Origin: Nocardioidaceae bacterium
GTDB taxonomy: Bacteria > Actinomycetota > Actinomycetes > Propionibacteriales > Nocardioidaceae
Assembly: GCA_018672315.1 (NCBI GenBank)
Contig: CP076053.1
Span: 2,529,827 to 2,593,826, forward strand
DNA length: 64,000 bases
Direction: 5' to 3'
A program made the translations under genes and the position numbers. Under the pieces are notes generated by a model that was given only the letters and a program-made list of their open reading frames with translations, ran no database searches and was not told the origin of the DNA. This document shows positions 1-8,409 of this stretch, piece by piece. The number at the start of each line of letters is the position of its first letter. Position 1 is the stretch's first letter.

Positions 1-520
1 TGGCGGTCGCGTCGACGTACAGCAGCGCCCCGGCCTCGGCGCAGATGCTGCCGAGGCCCGCGAGGGGCTGGCACATCGTGGTCGAGGTGTCGCCCTGCAC
101 CGTGGCGACCAGGCGCGGCTCGACCGATGCGACCGCGTCGCGCAGCAGGTCCTCGGGCACGACCTCGCCCCACGGCACCTCGACCGTGTGCACCTCGGCG
201 CGGCAACGCTCGGCGATCTCGACGAGCAGGTGGCCGAAGCGGCCGAAGACCGGCACGAGCACCCGGTCGCCGGGCTCGAGCAGGCTCACCAGCGCGGCCT
301 CGATGCCGGCGCGTGACGTGCCGTCGACGAGGAACGTGTGCTCGTTGGCGGTGCGGAACACCTGCCGGTAGAGCTCCATGGTCTCGTTCATCGCCGTGGT
401 CATGGCGGGGTCGTACTGCCCGACCAGCTGCGCCGACATCGCCCGCAGCACCCGCGGGTCGGCCGTGATGGGGCCGGGGCCCATCAGCAGCCGCGGCGGG
501 GGGTCGATCGGCTGGATCAC
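1..520 (-). CDS. pucG: (S)-ureidoglycine--glyoxylate aminotransferase, 3' end cut off
   Basis: A class V PLP-dependent aminotransferase of the PucG/AGXT type. The family moves the amino group of ureidoglycine to glyoxylate, giving oxalurate and glycine. The first 173 residues are visible. They begin with the family signature PPRLLMGPGPI and continue with VDGTSRAGIEAALVSLLEPG and a QGDTST segment; the lysine that binds PLP lies beyond the window edge. The GTG start overlaps the stop of the allantoinase gene (GTGA), which implies translational coupling in the purine operon. The enzyme could be a general alanine/serine-glyoxylate aminotransferase, but the neighbours favour the ureidoglycine role. 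Confidence 0.85.
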   Translation of the reverse strand, partial: MIQPIDPPPRLLMGPGPITADPRVLRAMSAQLVGQYDPAMTTAMNETMELYRQVFRTANEHTFLVDGTSRAGIEAALVSLLEPGDRVLVPVFGRFGHLLVEIAERCRAEVHTVEVPWGEVVPEDLLRDAVASVEPRLVATVQGDTSTTMCQPLAGLGSICAEAGALLYVDATA

Positions 521-1899
521 GGGGACTCCTCGGGTCGGGTGAGCTGGAGGCCGGTGCGCGGCTCGTCGGACGGCCCGGTCCGGCCCGACGCGATGCGGCG
601 GCCACGGAGCACGGTGTCGGTGACCCGACCGGAGAGCCGACGGCCGTCGTACGCGGAGATCGGGTGGCGGTGCGCGAGCGCGGCGGCGTCGACGGTGGTC
701 GAGGCGGCAGGGTCCAGCACCAGCAGGTCGGCGTCGCCGCCGACGGCGAGTCGTCCCTTGGCGGAGAGGCCGACGAGGTCGGCGGTGGCGGTCGACATCC
801 AGCGGCTGACCGACTCGATCCCGATGCCGCGTCGGGTGGCCTCGTCGGCGACGGCGAGGAACGCCACCTGCAGCCCGGCGATGCCGCCCCAGGCCTGCAT
901 GAGGTCCCCGCCGCCGCTGGTCTTCGCTGCGACGTCGGCGGGGGAGTGGTCGGAGACGACCATGTCGATGACCCCGGCGAGCAGCGCGTCCCACAGCGCG
1001 TCGCGGTTGCCCTCGTCGCGGATGGGCGGACAGCACTTGTACGCCGCGTCGCCGTCGGGGATGTGCTCGGCGGCGAGGCACAGGTAGTGCGGGCACGTCT
1101 CGACCGTCACCGGCAGGCCCTCGGCCCGGGCGTCGGCGAGCAGGTCGAGCGCGCGGGCGCTGGACAGGTGCAGCACGTGCACCCGGCACCCGGTCTCCCG
1201 CGCGCCGTCGAGCACCTGCCTGATCGCGGCCAGCTCGGCCTCGTCGGGACGCGAGGCGAGGAAGTCGGCGTACGCGCGGCTCGGTGCCGTCGGGGCGGCC
1301 TCGAGCACGGCGGCGTCCTCGGCGTGCACGACCACCAGGCCGTCGAAGGAGCTGACCTCGCGCAGCGCCGCGGTGAAGCCGGCGGGGTCGAGCGGGGGGA
1401 ACTCCTCGACCCCGGAGGGGCTGAGGAAGCACTTGAACCCCAGCACACCCTCGTCCCACAGGGGTCGCAGGTCGGCGAGGTTGCCCGGCACGGCGCCGCC
1501 CCAGAAGCCGACGTCGACGGCCAACTGGCCCGCCGCGGCCTGCTGCTTGGCCCGCAGTCCCGCGACGGTGGTCGTCGGCGGGACCGAGTTCAGCGGCATG
1601 TCGACGAGCGTCGTCACGCCACCGAGCGCGGCCGCCCGGGTGGCGGTGGCGAAGCCCTCCCAGTGCGTACGCCCCGGCTCGTTGACGTGGACGTGGCTGT
1701 CCACGACGCCCGGCAGCACGACCGCGGAGTCGGGCACGCGGAGCAGGCCGGCCCCGTCCTCCGCGTCGTCCGCGCCCGGCACGATCGAGGTGACGACCCC
1801 GTCGGCCCAGCGCAGCGCGGCGGGGCCGAGCACCCCGTCGACGAGCACCTGCTGCGCGACGAGCCCGGTGTGCTCGTCCACGACGCTCCCGTCGGCCAC
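517..1899 (-). CDS. allB: Allantoinase
   Basis: Cyclic amidohydrolase that opens the hydantoin ring of allantoin to allantoate. The HxH metal pair is in DSHVHVNEPG (about residue 70), a GFKCFLSPSG segment carries the probable carboxylated lysine, later histidines are in VVHAED and VLHLSS, and the catalytic aspartate is in VVSDHSP. The length of 460 residues is normal. An in-frame ATG at 1956 exists but would run 19 codons back into uricase. The GTG at 1899, just after the uricase stop, is chosen; GTG 1881, preceded by GGGAG, is a real alternative. It sits mid-operon between uricase and pucG. Confidence 0.93.
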   Translation of the reverse strand: MADGSVVDEHTGLVAQQVLVDGVLGPAALRWADGVVTSIVPGADDAEDGAGLLRVPDSAVVLPGVVDSHVHVNEPGRTHWEGFATATRAAALGGVTTLVDMPLNSVPPTTTVAGLRAKQQAAAGQLAVDVGFWGGAVPGNLADLRPLWDEGVLGFKCFLSPSGVEEFPPLDPAGFTAALREVSSFDGLVVVHAEDAAVLEAAPTAPSRAYADFLASRPDEAELAAIRQVLDGARETGCRVHVLHLSSARALDLLADARAEGLPVTVETCPHYLCLAAEHIPDGDAAYKCCPPIRDEGNRDALWDALLAGVIDMVVSDHSPADVAAKTSGGGDLMQAWGGIAGLQVAFLAVADEATRRGIGIESVSRWMSTATADLVGLSAKGRLAVGGDADLLVLDPAASTTVDAAALAHRHPISAYDGRRLSGRVTDTVLRGRRIASGRTGPSDEPRTGLQLTRPEESP

Positions 1900-1900
1900 C

Positions 1901-2857
1901 TCAGCAGAACCCCGTGACGCTGGCCCAGACCGCGGGCCCCTCGACGGTGTCCTCACGGCGCACCGCGGCCTCGATCAGGCCGTACGGACGGTCGGCGGCG
2001 TGGAAGACCTCGCCGGGGTTGTCCAGGTCGTACGCCGAGAGGTCGACCAGGAAGTGGTGGTTGTTGGGGCACGACAACCGGATCTCGGTGATCTCCGGGT
2101 GTGCCTCGAGCACGGCCCGGCCCATCGCGAAGACCGTCTGCTGCAGCGCCAGCGAGTGCACCTCGGCGAAGCGTGCGAGGAGCAGGTCGCGCACCTCGGC
2201 GTACGTCGCGTCGTAGTCCGCGGGCTCCCGGCCCGGCGTGTAGCGCCACCAGGCCGTGACGTCGGTGGCGAGGACGCGGTCGTCGGTCTCGGCGAGGCTG
2301 GTGTAGCGGTCGCGGGGGAACCCGCTGAACTCCGACCCGGTCGACTTCAGCACCGTCAGGTCGGCGACGCCGGCCAGCACGTGCACCGCATCCCCGTCGC
2401 GGTGCACCAGCGCGGTGCGGGTCTCCCGACCCCCCCGCACGAACGCGTGGTCGTGAGGTGCCGCGTCGTCGCCGGAGCCGGTCACGATGCGGTCCCAGGT
2501 GTACTGCTCGGCGCTCCACCGCCCCCCGGTGACGTGGTCGAAGGTGCCGACGAAGTGGTCGGCCAGCGTGAGCAGGAACTGCTCGGGAGTGCTGACGCCG
2601 TGCTGCCGGGCGAAGGCGAAGACCGTGTTCTTCTGGGTGTCGGTGGCGATGACGCCGGAGTTGTCGCCGTCGGTGTGGGCGGCGGCGAAGTCGCCTCGCA
2701 GGAGGCTCGTGACCGACAGGTCGTGGAGCACGTGGTGCCGGGGCTCGCCCGGACGCTGCGGGTAGCCCTCGCGGTCGACGCGGACGAGCCGCACCTCGGC
2801 CTTGCCGAACTGGTTGTCGCCGAGCACGATGCCGCTGCGTGGTGGGGAGTCGCTCAT
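1901..2857 (-). CDS. pucL: Urate oxidase (uricase), cofactor-free
   Basis: Oxidises urate with O2 to 5-hydroxyisourate and H2O2 without metal or cofactor. The 318 residues contain both T-fold halves. The catalytic lysine lies in FGKAEVR (about residue 19), the threonine in ATDTQKNTVFAFA (about 72), and the urate-binding signature in LKSTGSEFSGF. SCPNNHHF near the C-terminus supplies the conserved histidine. The B. subtilis PucL N-terminal OHCU decarboxylase domain is absent; here that activity is a separate gene two positions upstream. The gap to the hydroxyisourate hydrolase gene is a single base, so these are co-transcribed. Confidence 0.96.
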   Translation of the reverse strand: MSDSPPRSGIVLGDNQFGKAEVRLVRVDREGYPQRPGEPRHHVLHDLSVTSLLRGDFAAAHTDGDNSGVIATDTQKNTVFAFARQHGVSTPEQFLLTLADHFVGTFDHVTGGRWSAEQYTWDRIVTGSGDDAAPHDHAFVRGGRETRTALVHRDGDAVHVLAGVADLTVLKSTGSEFSGFPRDRYTSLAETDDRVLATDVTAWWRYTPGREPADYDATYAEVRDLLLARFAEVHSLALQQTVFAMGRAVLEAHPEITEIRLSCPNNHHFLVDLSAYDLDNPGEVFHAADRPYGLIEAAVRREDTVEGPAVWASVTGFC

Positions 2858-2858
2858 C

Positions 2859-3176
2859 TCAGCTCCCCCGGTAGGTGGAGTAGCCGAACGGGGAGAGCAG
2901 CAGCGGCACGTGGTGGTGCGGTCGGTCGGCGGCCAGCGCCACGGCGACGTCGACGTACGGGTAGAAGGTCGAGGCCTCCCGCGAGGCCGACCACGCGCCG
3001 GTCGCGAAGCGCAGGACGACCGTGCCGGTGTGGTCGCCGTCGAAGCGGGCGCGTCCGTCGTCGTCGGTGACGGCGTCTGCGACCACGGAGCCGGCGTCGT
3101 CGCGCAGCGTGACCGTCATGCCCGCGGCCGGGGTGCCTGTCGCGGTGTCGAGCACGTGGGTGGACAGGGTGCTCAT
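2859..3176 (-). CDS. pucM: 5-hydroxyisourate hydrolase (transthyretin-like)
   Basis: Hydrolyses 5-hydroxyisourate to OHCU, the second step of urate breakdown. The 105 residues are the normal length. The family features are the N-terminal STHVLDTATGTPA, with a catalytic histidine, a central arginine in the VLRFATG region, the HHH segment followed by VPLLLSPFGYSTY, and the diagnostic C-terminal YRGS tetrapeptide. Its ATG overlaps the stop of the OHCU decarboxylase gene (ATGA), so translation is probably coupled and the two activities are made together. Confidence 0.96.
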   Translation of the reverse strand: MSTLSTHVLDTATGTPAAGMTVTLRDDAGSVVADAVTDDDGRARFDGDHTGTVVLRFATGAWSASREASTFYPYVDVAVALAADRPHHHVPLLLSPFGYSTYRGS

Positions 3177-3730
3177 GCGCGCACCTCGGCCCGGTCATCC
3201 GTGGACCGCGCCTCGCCGGTCCCGCCTGCCCCGTCGCCGTCGTCGAGCAGGGCGGCGAGACGCAGCAGCGCGATCTGGGCGAGCTGCCCGACCGCGACCG
3301 CGACCTCGGTGGCGTCGTCGTGCTGCAACCGCTGCTCGAGCAGGGCCAGCATCTCCTCGGCGTCGCGCCCGGCGGCGCGGACGAGGTAGATGCGCCCGAA
3401 GCGTTCCTCGTAGCGGGCGTTGCCCTCGGCCAGGCGGACCCGCACGTCCGCGTCGTCGCCGACGCCTGCCTGCTCACGCGCGCTCGCGTCGGCGGAGGCG
3501 CCGTCGCCGGCATGCCGCTCGCCGATGCGGGGGTGGTCGGCGAGCGCGGCGTCGAGGTCGCGCTCGGTCCACGTCGTCGCCAGCTGGGCCGCGTGGGTCA
3601 GCAGGACGTCGCGGTCGGCGTACGGCCGGTCCTGCACCAGCCGGTCGACCCAGCGGTCGACGTCGGCGCACGACCGGAAGGCCGCGTCCGCCTCCGCCGA
3701 CGGGCAGGTGTTGAGCTGCTGCAGCTGCAC
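3173..3730 (-). CDS. uraD: OHCU decarboxylase
   Basis: 2-oxo-4-hydroxy-4-carboxy-5-ureidoimidazoline decarboxylase, which makes (S)-allantoin. All-helical protein of 185 residues. Family marks are LNTCPSAEADAAFRSC near the start, DHPRIGE with the catalytic histidine and glutamate, and EERFGRIYLVRAAGRDAEEM. The GTG at 3730 is preferred because GAGGACGGGA lies just before it and because the family begins at this point. The frame stays open upstream to 5131, but that extension is an out-of-frame shadow of the amidase. The last codons overlap the pucM start. Confidence 0.93.
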   Translation of the reverse strand: MQLQQLNTCPSAEADAAFRSCADVDRWVDRLVQDRPYADRDVLLTHAAQLATTWTERDLDAALADHPRIGERHAGDGASADASAREQAGVGDDADVRVRLAEGNARYEERFGRIYLVRAAGRDAEEMLALLEQRLQHDDATEVAVAVGQLAQIALLRLAALLDDGDGAGGTGEARSTDDRAEVRA

Positions 3731-3852
3731 GGTGGTCCCGTCCTCCTCGCACGACGCCGGGTCTCGCCCGGCGCGGGTCCGGGGGGCCGGACCTCGTGCG
3801 GTGAACGTAGGGCGCGTTCGTTTCAGCGCGAGGAACGCGCGTTTCTGGCCGG

Positions 3853-5420
3853 TTACGGCCTGCGGTCGTCCACGGACGCCCGGCTCGCGGTGGCGTCGTC
3901 GGACGCGGCGAACCGCAGCAGCGCGCGATCGCGCCCCGGTGCCGCGACCAGGCAGACCCCCGCGGGCAGGCCGTCGCGGGTCGTGGTCGGCACGCTCCGC
4001 GCGGGCGCGCCGACGAGTCCGGCCAGACAGGTCAGACGCATGGTCGCCTCGCGTGCGGCACCCGCCCCGGTCGGGGTCGGCGCGACCGACGCGGCGGAGG
4101 GGAGGACCAGCACCCGGTCGCCGATCAGGTCCATGATGCGGTCGCGTGCGGTCTGCACCACCTCGTACGCGGCGGTCGCCGACGCCTCGTCGACGCCGCG
4201 GGCGGTCTCGAACCGGCCGCGGACGTCCGGGCCGAGGGTGTCGAGCCGTCCCTCGAGCCGGGCGCCGTGGGCCTGCCACGCCTCGTACGCTTGCCAGGTG
4301 CGGAACGCGTCGAGCCACGCCGGCAGCTGCGCGGCGCCCGCCCAGGTCTCGGGGTGCACGTCGCGGTCGCGTGCCCAGGCGAGGACGGCGTCGGCGACGT
4401 CGGGTTCGGCCAGTGCCGTCAGGTCGCCGAGGAGCACGAGGTCGCCCTGCTCGATCGGCGCGGCCTCGGCTCCGGCGGTCGGCGGCGGCAGCAGCACGTC
4501 GCCGACAGAGCGCAGCAGGGCCGCCGACCGGGTCAGCCAACCGACCGTGTCGAAGCTCGGGGCGAGGGGCAGCAGGCCGCTGCGGTCCACCCTGCCGTGG
4601 CTGGTGCGCAGGCCGTGGAGGCCCTGGTAGGCGGCGGGGACGCGGACCGAGCCGCCGGTGTCGGTGCCGAGCCCGATCGTGGCGTGGCCGAGGGACACGG
4701 CGCTCGCCGAGCCCGAGGAGGAGCCGCCGGGCACGCGTCCGGGGGCACGCGGGTTGGGCGGGGTGCCGTGGTGGTGGTTGCTGCCGGCGAGGGAGTACGC
4801 CAGCTCGTCGGTGCGCGCGATGCCGCGCACGTCGGCGCCGGCGGCCAGCAGGCGTGCGACCGCGCCGGCGTGCGCGGTCTCGGGGGCGGCCTCGGCGAGC
4901 CAGGTCGAGTTGCCGGCACCGACGGGGTGACCGGCGACGGCGTACAGGTCCTTCACCGCGACCGTCTCCCCGTGCAGCGGACCGGCCCCGGAGCCGGCGA
5001 CGAGGGGGTCGCCGACGACCCGCCAGACGCGGGTGTCGAGGGCGGGCGCGGGCACCGCGACGTGCGCGGCGGTGACCTGCCAGCCGTCCGGGCCGCGCTG
5101 CCAGAGCTGGGTCTGCTGGCCGCGCCCCCACGGAGCGGCTCGGTGACGGCCACGACCAGCGCGTGGTCGTCGTCGACGACCTGCACGTGGGTGGCCGCGA
5201 TGCGCCGCGGGGGCGCGCCTCCGCGGCTCGCGCGGAAGGCGCTGATCGCGTCGTGCCCGACGAGCAGCCCGTCGGCGTCGCCGCGCAGGGTCGAGCCGCC
5301 CGCGGCGAAGAGGCGGTCCAGCTCAGCGGTGTCGTTGCTCATCAGCGCGGCCTCGTACGCGGCGAAGGCGGCCATGAGACCTTCGGGCAGGTCGCCGGGC
5401 TGGCCGCTGCTCACACTCAT
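3853..5420 (-). pseudogene. AtzH-like/amidase fusion (HpxZ-HpxY type), interrupted by one frameshift
   Basis: Two adjacent open frames together encode one recognisable protein. From 5420 an AtzH-like (DUF3225, SnoaL/NTF2-fold) domain runs through FAAYEAALMSNDTAELDRLF to VVAVTEPLRGG. The frame then breaks at a five-G run (5125-5129). The other frame continues the same domain as RGQQTQLWQR and then a complete amidase-signature enzyme: VAVKDLY (lysine), GGSSSGSAS (cis-serine), TDTGGSVRVPAA (nucleophile). One missing G explains the break. In Klebsiella-type hpx operons, HpxZ (AtzH-like) and HpxY (AtzE-like amidase) belong to oxalurate catabolism, which fits pucG here. The internal GTG at 5055 could still yield an amidase alone. 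Assembly error is possible. Confidence 0.8.
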
Positions 5421-5428
5421 CACGGGGC

Positions 5429-6526
5429 TCACCAGGCGCTCGGCAGGTGGGCGAAGTCGGCCTTGCGGATGCGTGCGTGCACGCCCTTGACGACGTCGAC
5501 CACCTGGGAGATGTCGAAGTCGGTCGCGGCGGAGAGGTAGGCGTACGCCATTGCCGGGTGCATCCCGTGCCGCGCGACGAGCAGTGAGACCGCCGCGCGG
5601 ACGCACTGCTGCACGGCGACGTCGAGGTCCTCGTCGAGGCCGGTCGGCACGAGGTGCTCGCGGGTCTCGGCCAGGGGACCGACCAGTTCGCCGAACCGAG
5701 CCACGGCCTCCTCGCGAGGCACGACGTCGAGGTGCACGTCGACCCGCAGCGACGCCTCCACCGCGGTGAGCGCGACCTCGCCGTCGCCCTGCGCGAAGTG
5801 CGGGTCACCGACGTAGAACAAGGCGTCGGGCACGAGCACCGGGAGATAGAGCGTCGCGCCCGTCGTCAGCAGGCGGATGTCGAGGTTGCCGCCGTGCGGC
5901 CCGGGCGGGGTGGAGTGAGGGCGCACGGCACCCGGCACGGCCACGCCGAGGATGCCGGGGAACGGGGCGGCGGGGAAGCGTACGACGGGGTCGTCGGGCC
6001 CGACGGGTCCGGGCTGCAGACCCATGCTGATGGTCTGCCCGTCGTCGTCGTTGAGGGCGGCGAAGGCGCTGAAGAGAGGCAGGCCGTCGGCGGGGAACTC
6101 CCCGGGCAGCGCGCCCTTGGTGTGGCGGTTGGAGACCACGCCGTACGGCACCCGCGGCCGCGTGTCGGTGAGGGTGACGGCCAGCAGGTCGCCGGGTCGG
6201 GCCCCGGTGACGGCGACCGGACGCGAGACCACGTGCGGGCCGTCGGCCGCCTGGGTGTGCGGGTGGTCGGACGCGGCGAGCGCGACGGCGTCGTCGAGCA
6301 CCGGCACGTCGTAGGGGGCGAAGAAGGCCCGTGGGTCGCGTCCTTGGTCCTCGAGGATGCCCTCGTGGCTGAGCGTGTCGATGCTCAGGTCGGTGCCCGG
6401 GTCGACACGCAGCACCGGGTCGTCGGCGGCGCAGGGGAGGCGTCCCCAGAGCACCTCGTCGGGGGTGCTCGGCAGGTACGTGCCGGACACGGGTCCGGTG
6501 CCCGTCTCGAGGGTCGGGAGCGTCAT
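5429..6526 (-). CDS. Acetamidase/formamidase family protein
   Basis: Member of the FmdA/AmdA family, which hydrolyses short amides to acid and ammonia. The 365 residues are near the usual length. Conserved parts are the SIDTLSHEGI segment near residue 50, RPGDLLAVTL, the HGGNLDIRLL block with a likely metal-binding histidine, and the GDPHFAQGDGEVALTAVE core. It ends only 8 bases before the AtzH-amidase frame, so it is in the purine operon, and would most simply release ammonia from a small amide late in ureide breakdown. The exact substrate cannot be read from sequence. Confidence 0.85.
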   Translation of the reverse strand: MTLPTLETGTGPVSGTYLPSTPDEVLWGRLPCAADDPVLRVDPGTDLSIDTLSHEGILEDQGRDPRAFFAPYDVPVLDDAVALAASDHPHTQAADGPHVVSRPVAVTGARPGDLLAVTLTDTRPRVPYGVVSNRHTKGALPGEFPADGLPLFSAFAALNDDDGQTISMGLQPGPVGPDDPVVRFPAAPFPGILGVAVPGAVRPHSTPPGPHGGNLDIRLLTTGATLYLPVLVPDALFYVGDPHFAQGDGEVALTAVEASLRVDVHLDVVPREEAVARFGELVGPLAETREHLVPTGLDEDLDVAVQQCVRAAVSLLVARHGMHPAMAYAYLSAATDFDISQVVDVVKGVHARIRKADFAHLPSAW

Positions 6527-6573
6527 GCCGGGAGGCTAGGGCCGTCGTGTGACGACGGTGTGTCGGCGACCCG

Positions 6574-6909
6574 CTACCGATCCAGCGGTTGGGTGGCGCG
6601 CACCCAGGCCGGGTCGAGGGGGGCGTACACGTGGGGAAACGCCTCGCCACCCGGCACGGGCTCCCAGCGCACCTCGGCCCCGTCGCGCGCGAGATCGTCG
6701 GGGTCGAGGTGCAGCAGCACCAGCGGCTCGTCGACGTCGGCGTAGAAGCGCTCGAGGACCCCGTCGACCTGGTCGGGCTCGGCGCAGTGCACGAAGCCGA
6801 CCTCGGCGTACGTCGCGCCGCGCGTCGACCAGGGGTAGGTGCCGGTGCGCTGGGCCTCCGCCCAGTCCGAGGCGTACGCGACGTGCAGCAGGGGCGGGCG
6901 CTCAGACAT
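6574..6909 (-). CDS. DUF952 family protein
   Basis: Small soluble protein of 111 residues that matches the DUF952 pattern: LLHVAYASDWAEAQRTG at the start, a central GFVHCAEPDQVDGV with the conserved histidine, LVLLHLDPDDL, and a C-terminal FPHVYAPLD. The family is structurally related to ADP-ribosyl-binding or transferase-like folds in some database annotations, but its role is unknown. Its ATG lies inside the end of the amine oxidase gene (8 base overlap), so the two are co-transcribed. Whether it belongs functionally to the purine genes downstream is unclear. Confidence 0.85.
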   Translation of the reverse strand: MSERPPLLHVAYASDWAEAQRTGTYPWSTRGATYAEVGFVHCAEPDQVDGVLERFYADVDEPLVLLHLDPDDLARDGAEVRWEPVPGGEAFPHVYAPLDPAWVRATQPLDR

Positions 6910-8290
6910 CGCTCGTCAGTCTGCTCGACACCTCGGCCGCCGTCGCGCGGCCCGACCTCACGGCGCCCTCCATGTAGCCGGTCCACTCCGTCGCGTACTC
7001 CGACCCCGCCCAGTGGATCCGCCCGACCGGCTCGCGGAGCACCGGCCCGTAGCCCGTCCACGTGCCCGGCGTGAAGTGCGCGCCGTAGCAGCCACGCGTG
7101 AACTCCTCCGCGCCCCAGTCACGCTGGACGTACGCCACCGGGTTTGCGGCCCGCGGGCCGACGAAGCGGGCGAAGGCGTCCAGCACGCTCTGCCGTCGTG
7201 CGCCGGCCGGCAGGCGCTGCCAGATGCGGGCGTCGGTCGCCTCGATGAACCCCATCAGCACGCCGGGGGATCCGGGCGCGGGCCGACCGTCCGGTCCGTC
7301 CGGCGGGGAGACGTCGAAGGTGACCTTGACCGGTCCGCGGTCGCTGACTGCCTGGCCGTTGAGTCCGTCGTCGCGCCAGAACGGTGTCTCGTACGCCGCG
7401 AAGCACTTCGCCACCGCACCGGCCGGCGTGCGCTGGGTCAGCTGGTCGCGTGCTGCCGGCAGCGGAGGATCGACGACGAGCCGGGAGGACAGCACCAGGG
7501 GCATCGCGACGACCACCCTCCCGGCGGTCAGCGTCGCCCCGCCCCGCGTCGTGACCCGCACACCGATGTCGTCGTGCGCGATCGAGGCGACCGGGGTGGA
7601 GAGGCGTACGTCGAGCCCCTGCGCCAACCCGTGCGAGACCCGGTCGGACCCGCCGACGACCCGCGCCTCCTGCGCCCCCCGCTCGACCGAGAGCAGCGTC
7701 TCGAGGTCGGCGTTGGCGCGGGTGTACATCAACGCGTGCAGCAGCGAGAAGTCGCTCGCGTCGGCGGAGTAGATCGCCTCTGCCGCCACCCGGAAGTAGG
7801 TGCGTCCGGTCTCGGTCAGCAGGTTGCGGCGGATCCACGACTCCCACGTCTGCCCGTCGAGCACCGTCGCGTCGGGGTGCTCCCACGGCCGTGTCGCGTC
7901 GACGGTGCGCGCCAGCCGCTCGAAGCGCAGCAGCCCCTGGGCGAGGTCGGCGAGCACGAACGGGTTGAGCGGCGGCACGGCCCCCCGACGTGGCGACATC
8001 CGCTTCTGCTTCCCGCCGAGCTCGACGAGCAGGTCGCCGGTGTTGTGCGTCGGGAACGTCTCGAGGCCGAGCTCCTCGACCAGGGCGTACATCGCGGTGT
8101 GGCCGTGCCCGAGCCAGGTGCCACCGACCTCGACCGGTGCGCCGGCGAGGTCGAGTGTCTGCGTGCGCCCGCCGACGCGGTCGCGGGCCTCGAGCACGAC
8201 CACCGACCGTCCGGCGGCGACGAGTGCCCGGGCTGCGCTGAGGCCCGCGAGGCCCGCTCCCACCACGATGACGTCGGCGTCCACGCTCAT
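6902..8290 (-). CDS. Flavin monoamine oxidase family protein
   Basis: FAD-dependent amine oxidase (MAO/putrescine oxidase type) of 462 residues. The Rossmann FAD motif VIVVGAGLAGLSAARAL is at the N-terminus, followed by VLEARDRVGGRT and GGTWLGHGHTAMY; the C-terminal FAD and substrate region is WAGSEYATEWTGYMEGAVRSG in part. RGCYGAHF near the end corresponds to the place where mammalian MAO carries its flavin-linked cysteine, so covalent FAD is possible. ATG 8290 is preferred over an in-frame start at 8308 because GAGGG lies at proper distance. Substrate is unknown; putrescine or an aromatic amine are candidates. Confidence 0.9.
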   Translation of the reverse strand: MSVDADVIVVGAGLAGLSAARALVAAGRSVVVLEARDRVGGRTQTLDLAGAPVEVGGTWLGHGHTAMYALVEELGLETFPTHNTGDLLVELGGKQKRMSPRRGAVPPLNPFVLADLAQGLLRFERLARTVDATRPWEHPDATVLDGQTWESWIRRNLLTETGRTYFRVAAEAIYSADASDFSLLHALMYTRANADLETLLSVERGAQEARVVGGSDRVSHGLAQGLDVRLSTPVASIAHDDIGVRVTTRGGATLTAGRVVVAMPLVLSSRLVVDPPLPAARDQLTQRTPAGAVAKCFAAYETPFWRDDGLNGQAVSDRGPVKVTFDVSPPDGPDGRPAPGSPGVLMGFIEATDARIWQRLPAGARRQSVLDAFARFVGPRAANPVAYVQRDWGAEEFTRGCYGAHFTPGTWTGYGPVLREPVGRIHWAGSEYATEWTGYMEGAVRSGRATAAEVSSRLTSDV

Positions 8291-8409
8291 CGGCCGACCC
8301 TCGCACACATCGCTGTCCGATGAACGTGCACAACTGCGGTCGCGACGGCGAGGAGCTGCTCGCGGTGAGGTTGTGCCCGTTCGTCGGAGAGGTCCTCTAG
8401 CCTCCGCAG

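Noticed and set aside
5120-5135. Programmed -1 frameshifting in the AtzH-amidase gene
   Set aside because: The site has five G rather than a full X-XXY-YYZ heptamer of six, and no clear downstream stimulatory hairpin was identified. Left as a minor alternative to mutation or assembly error.
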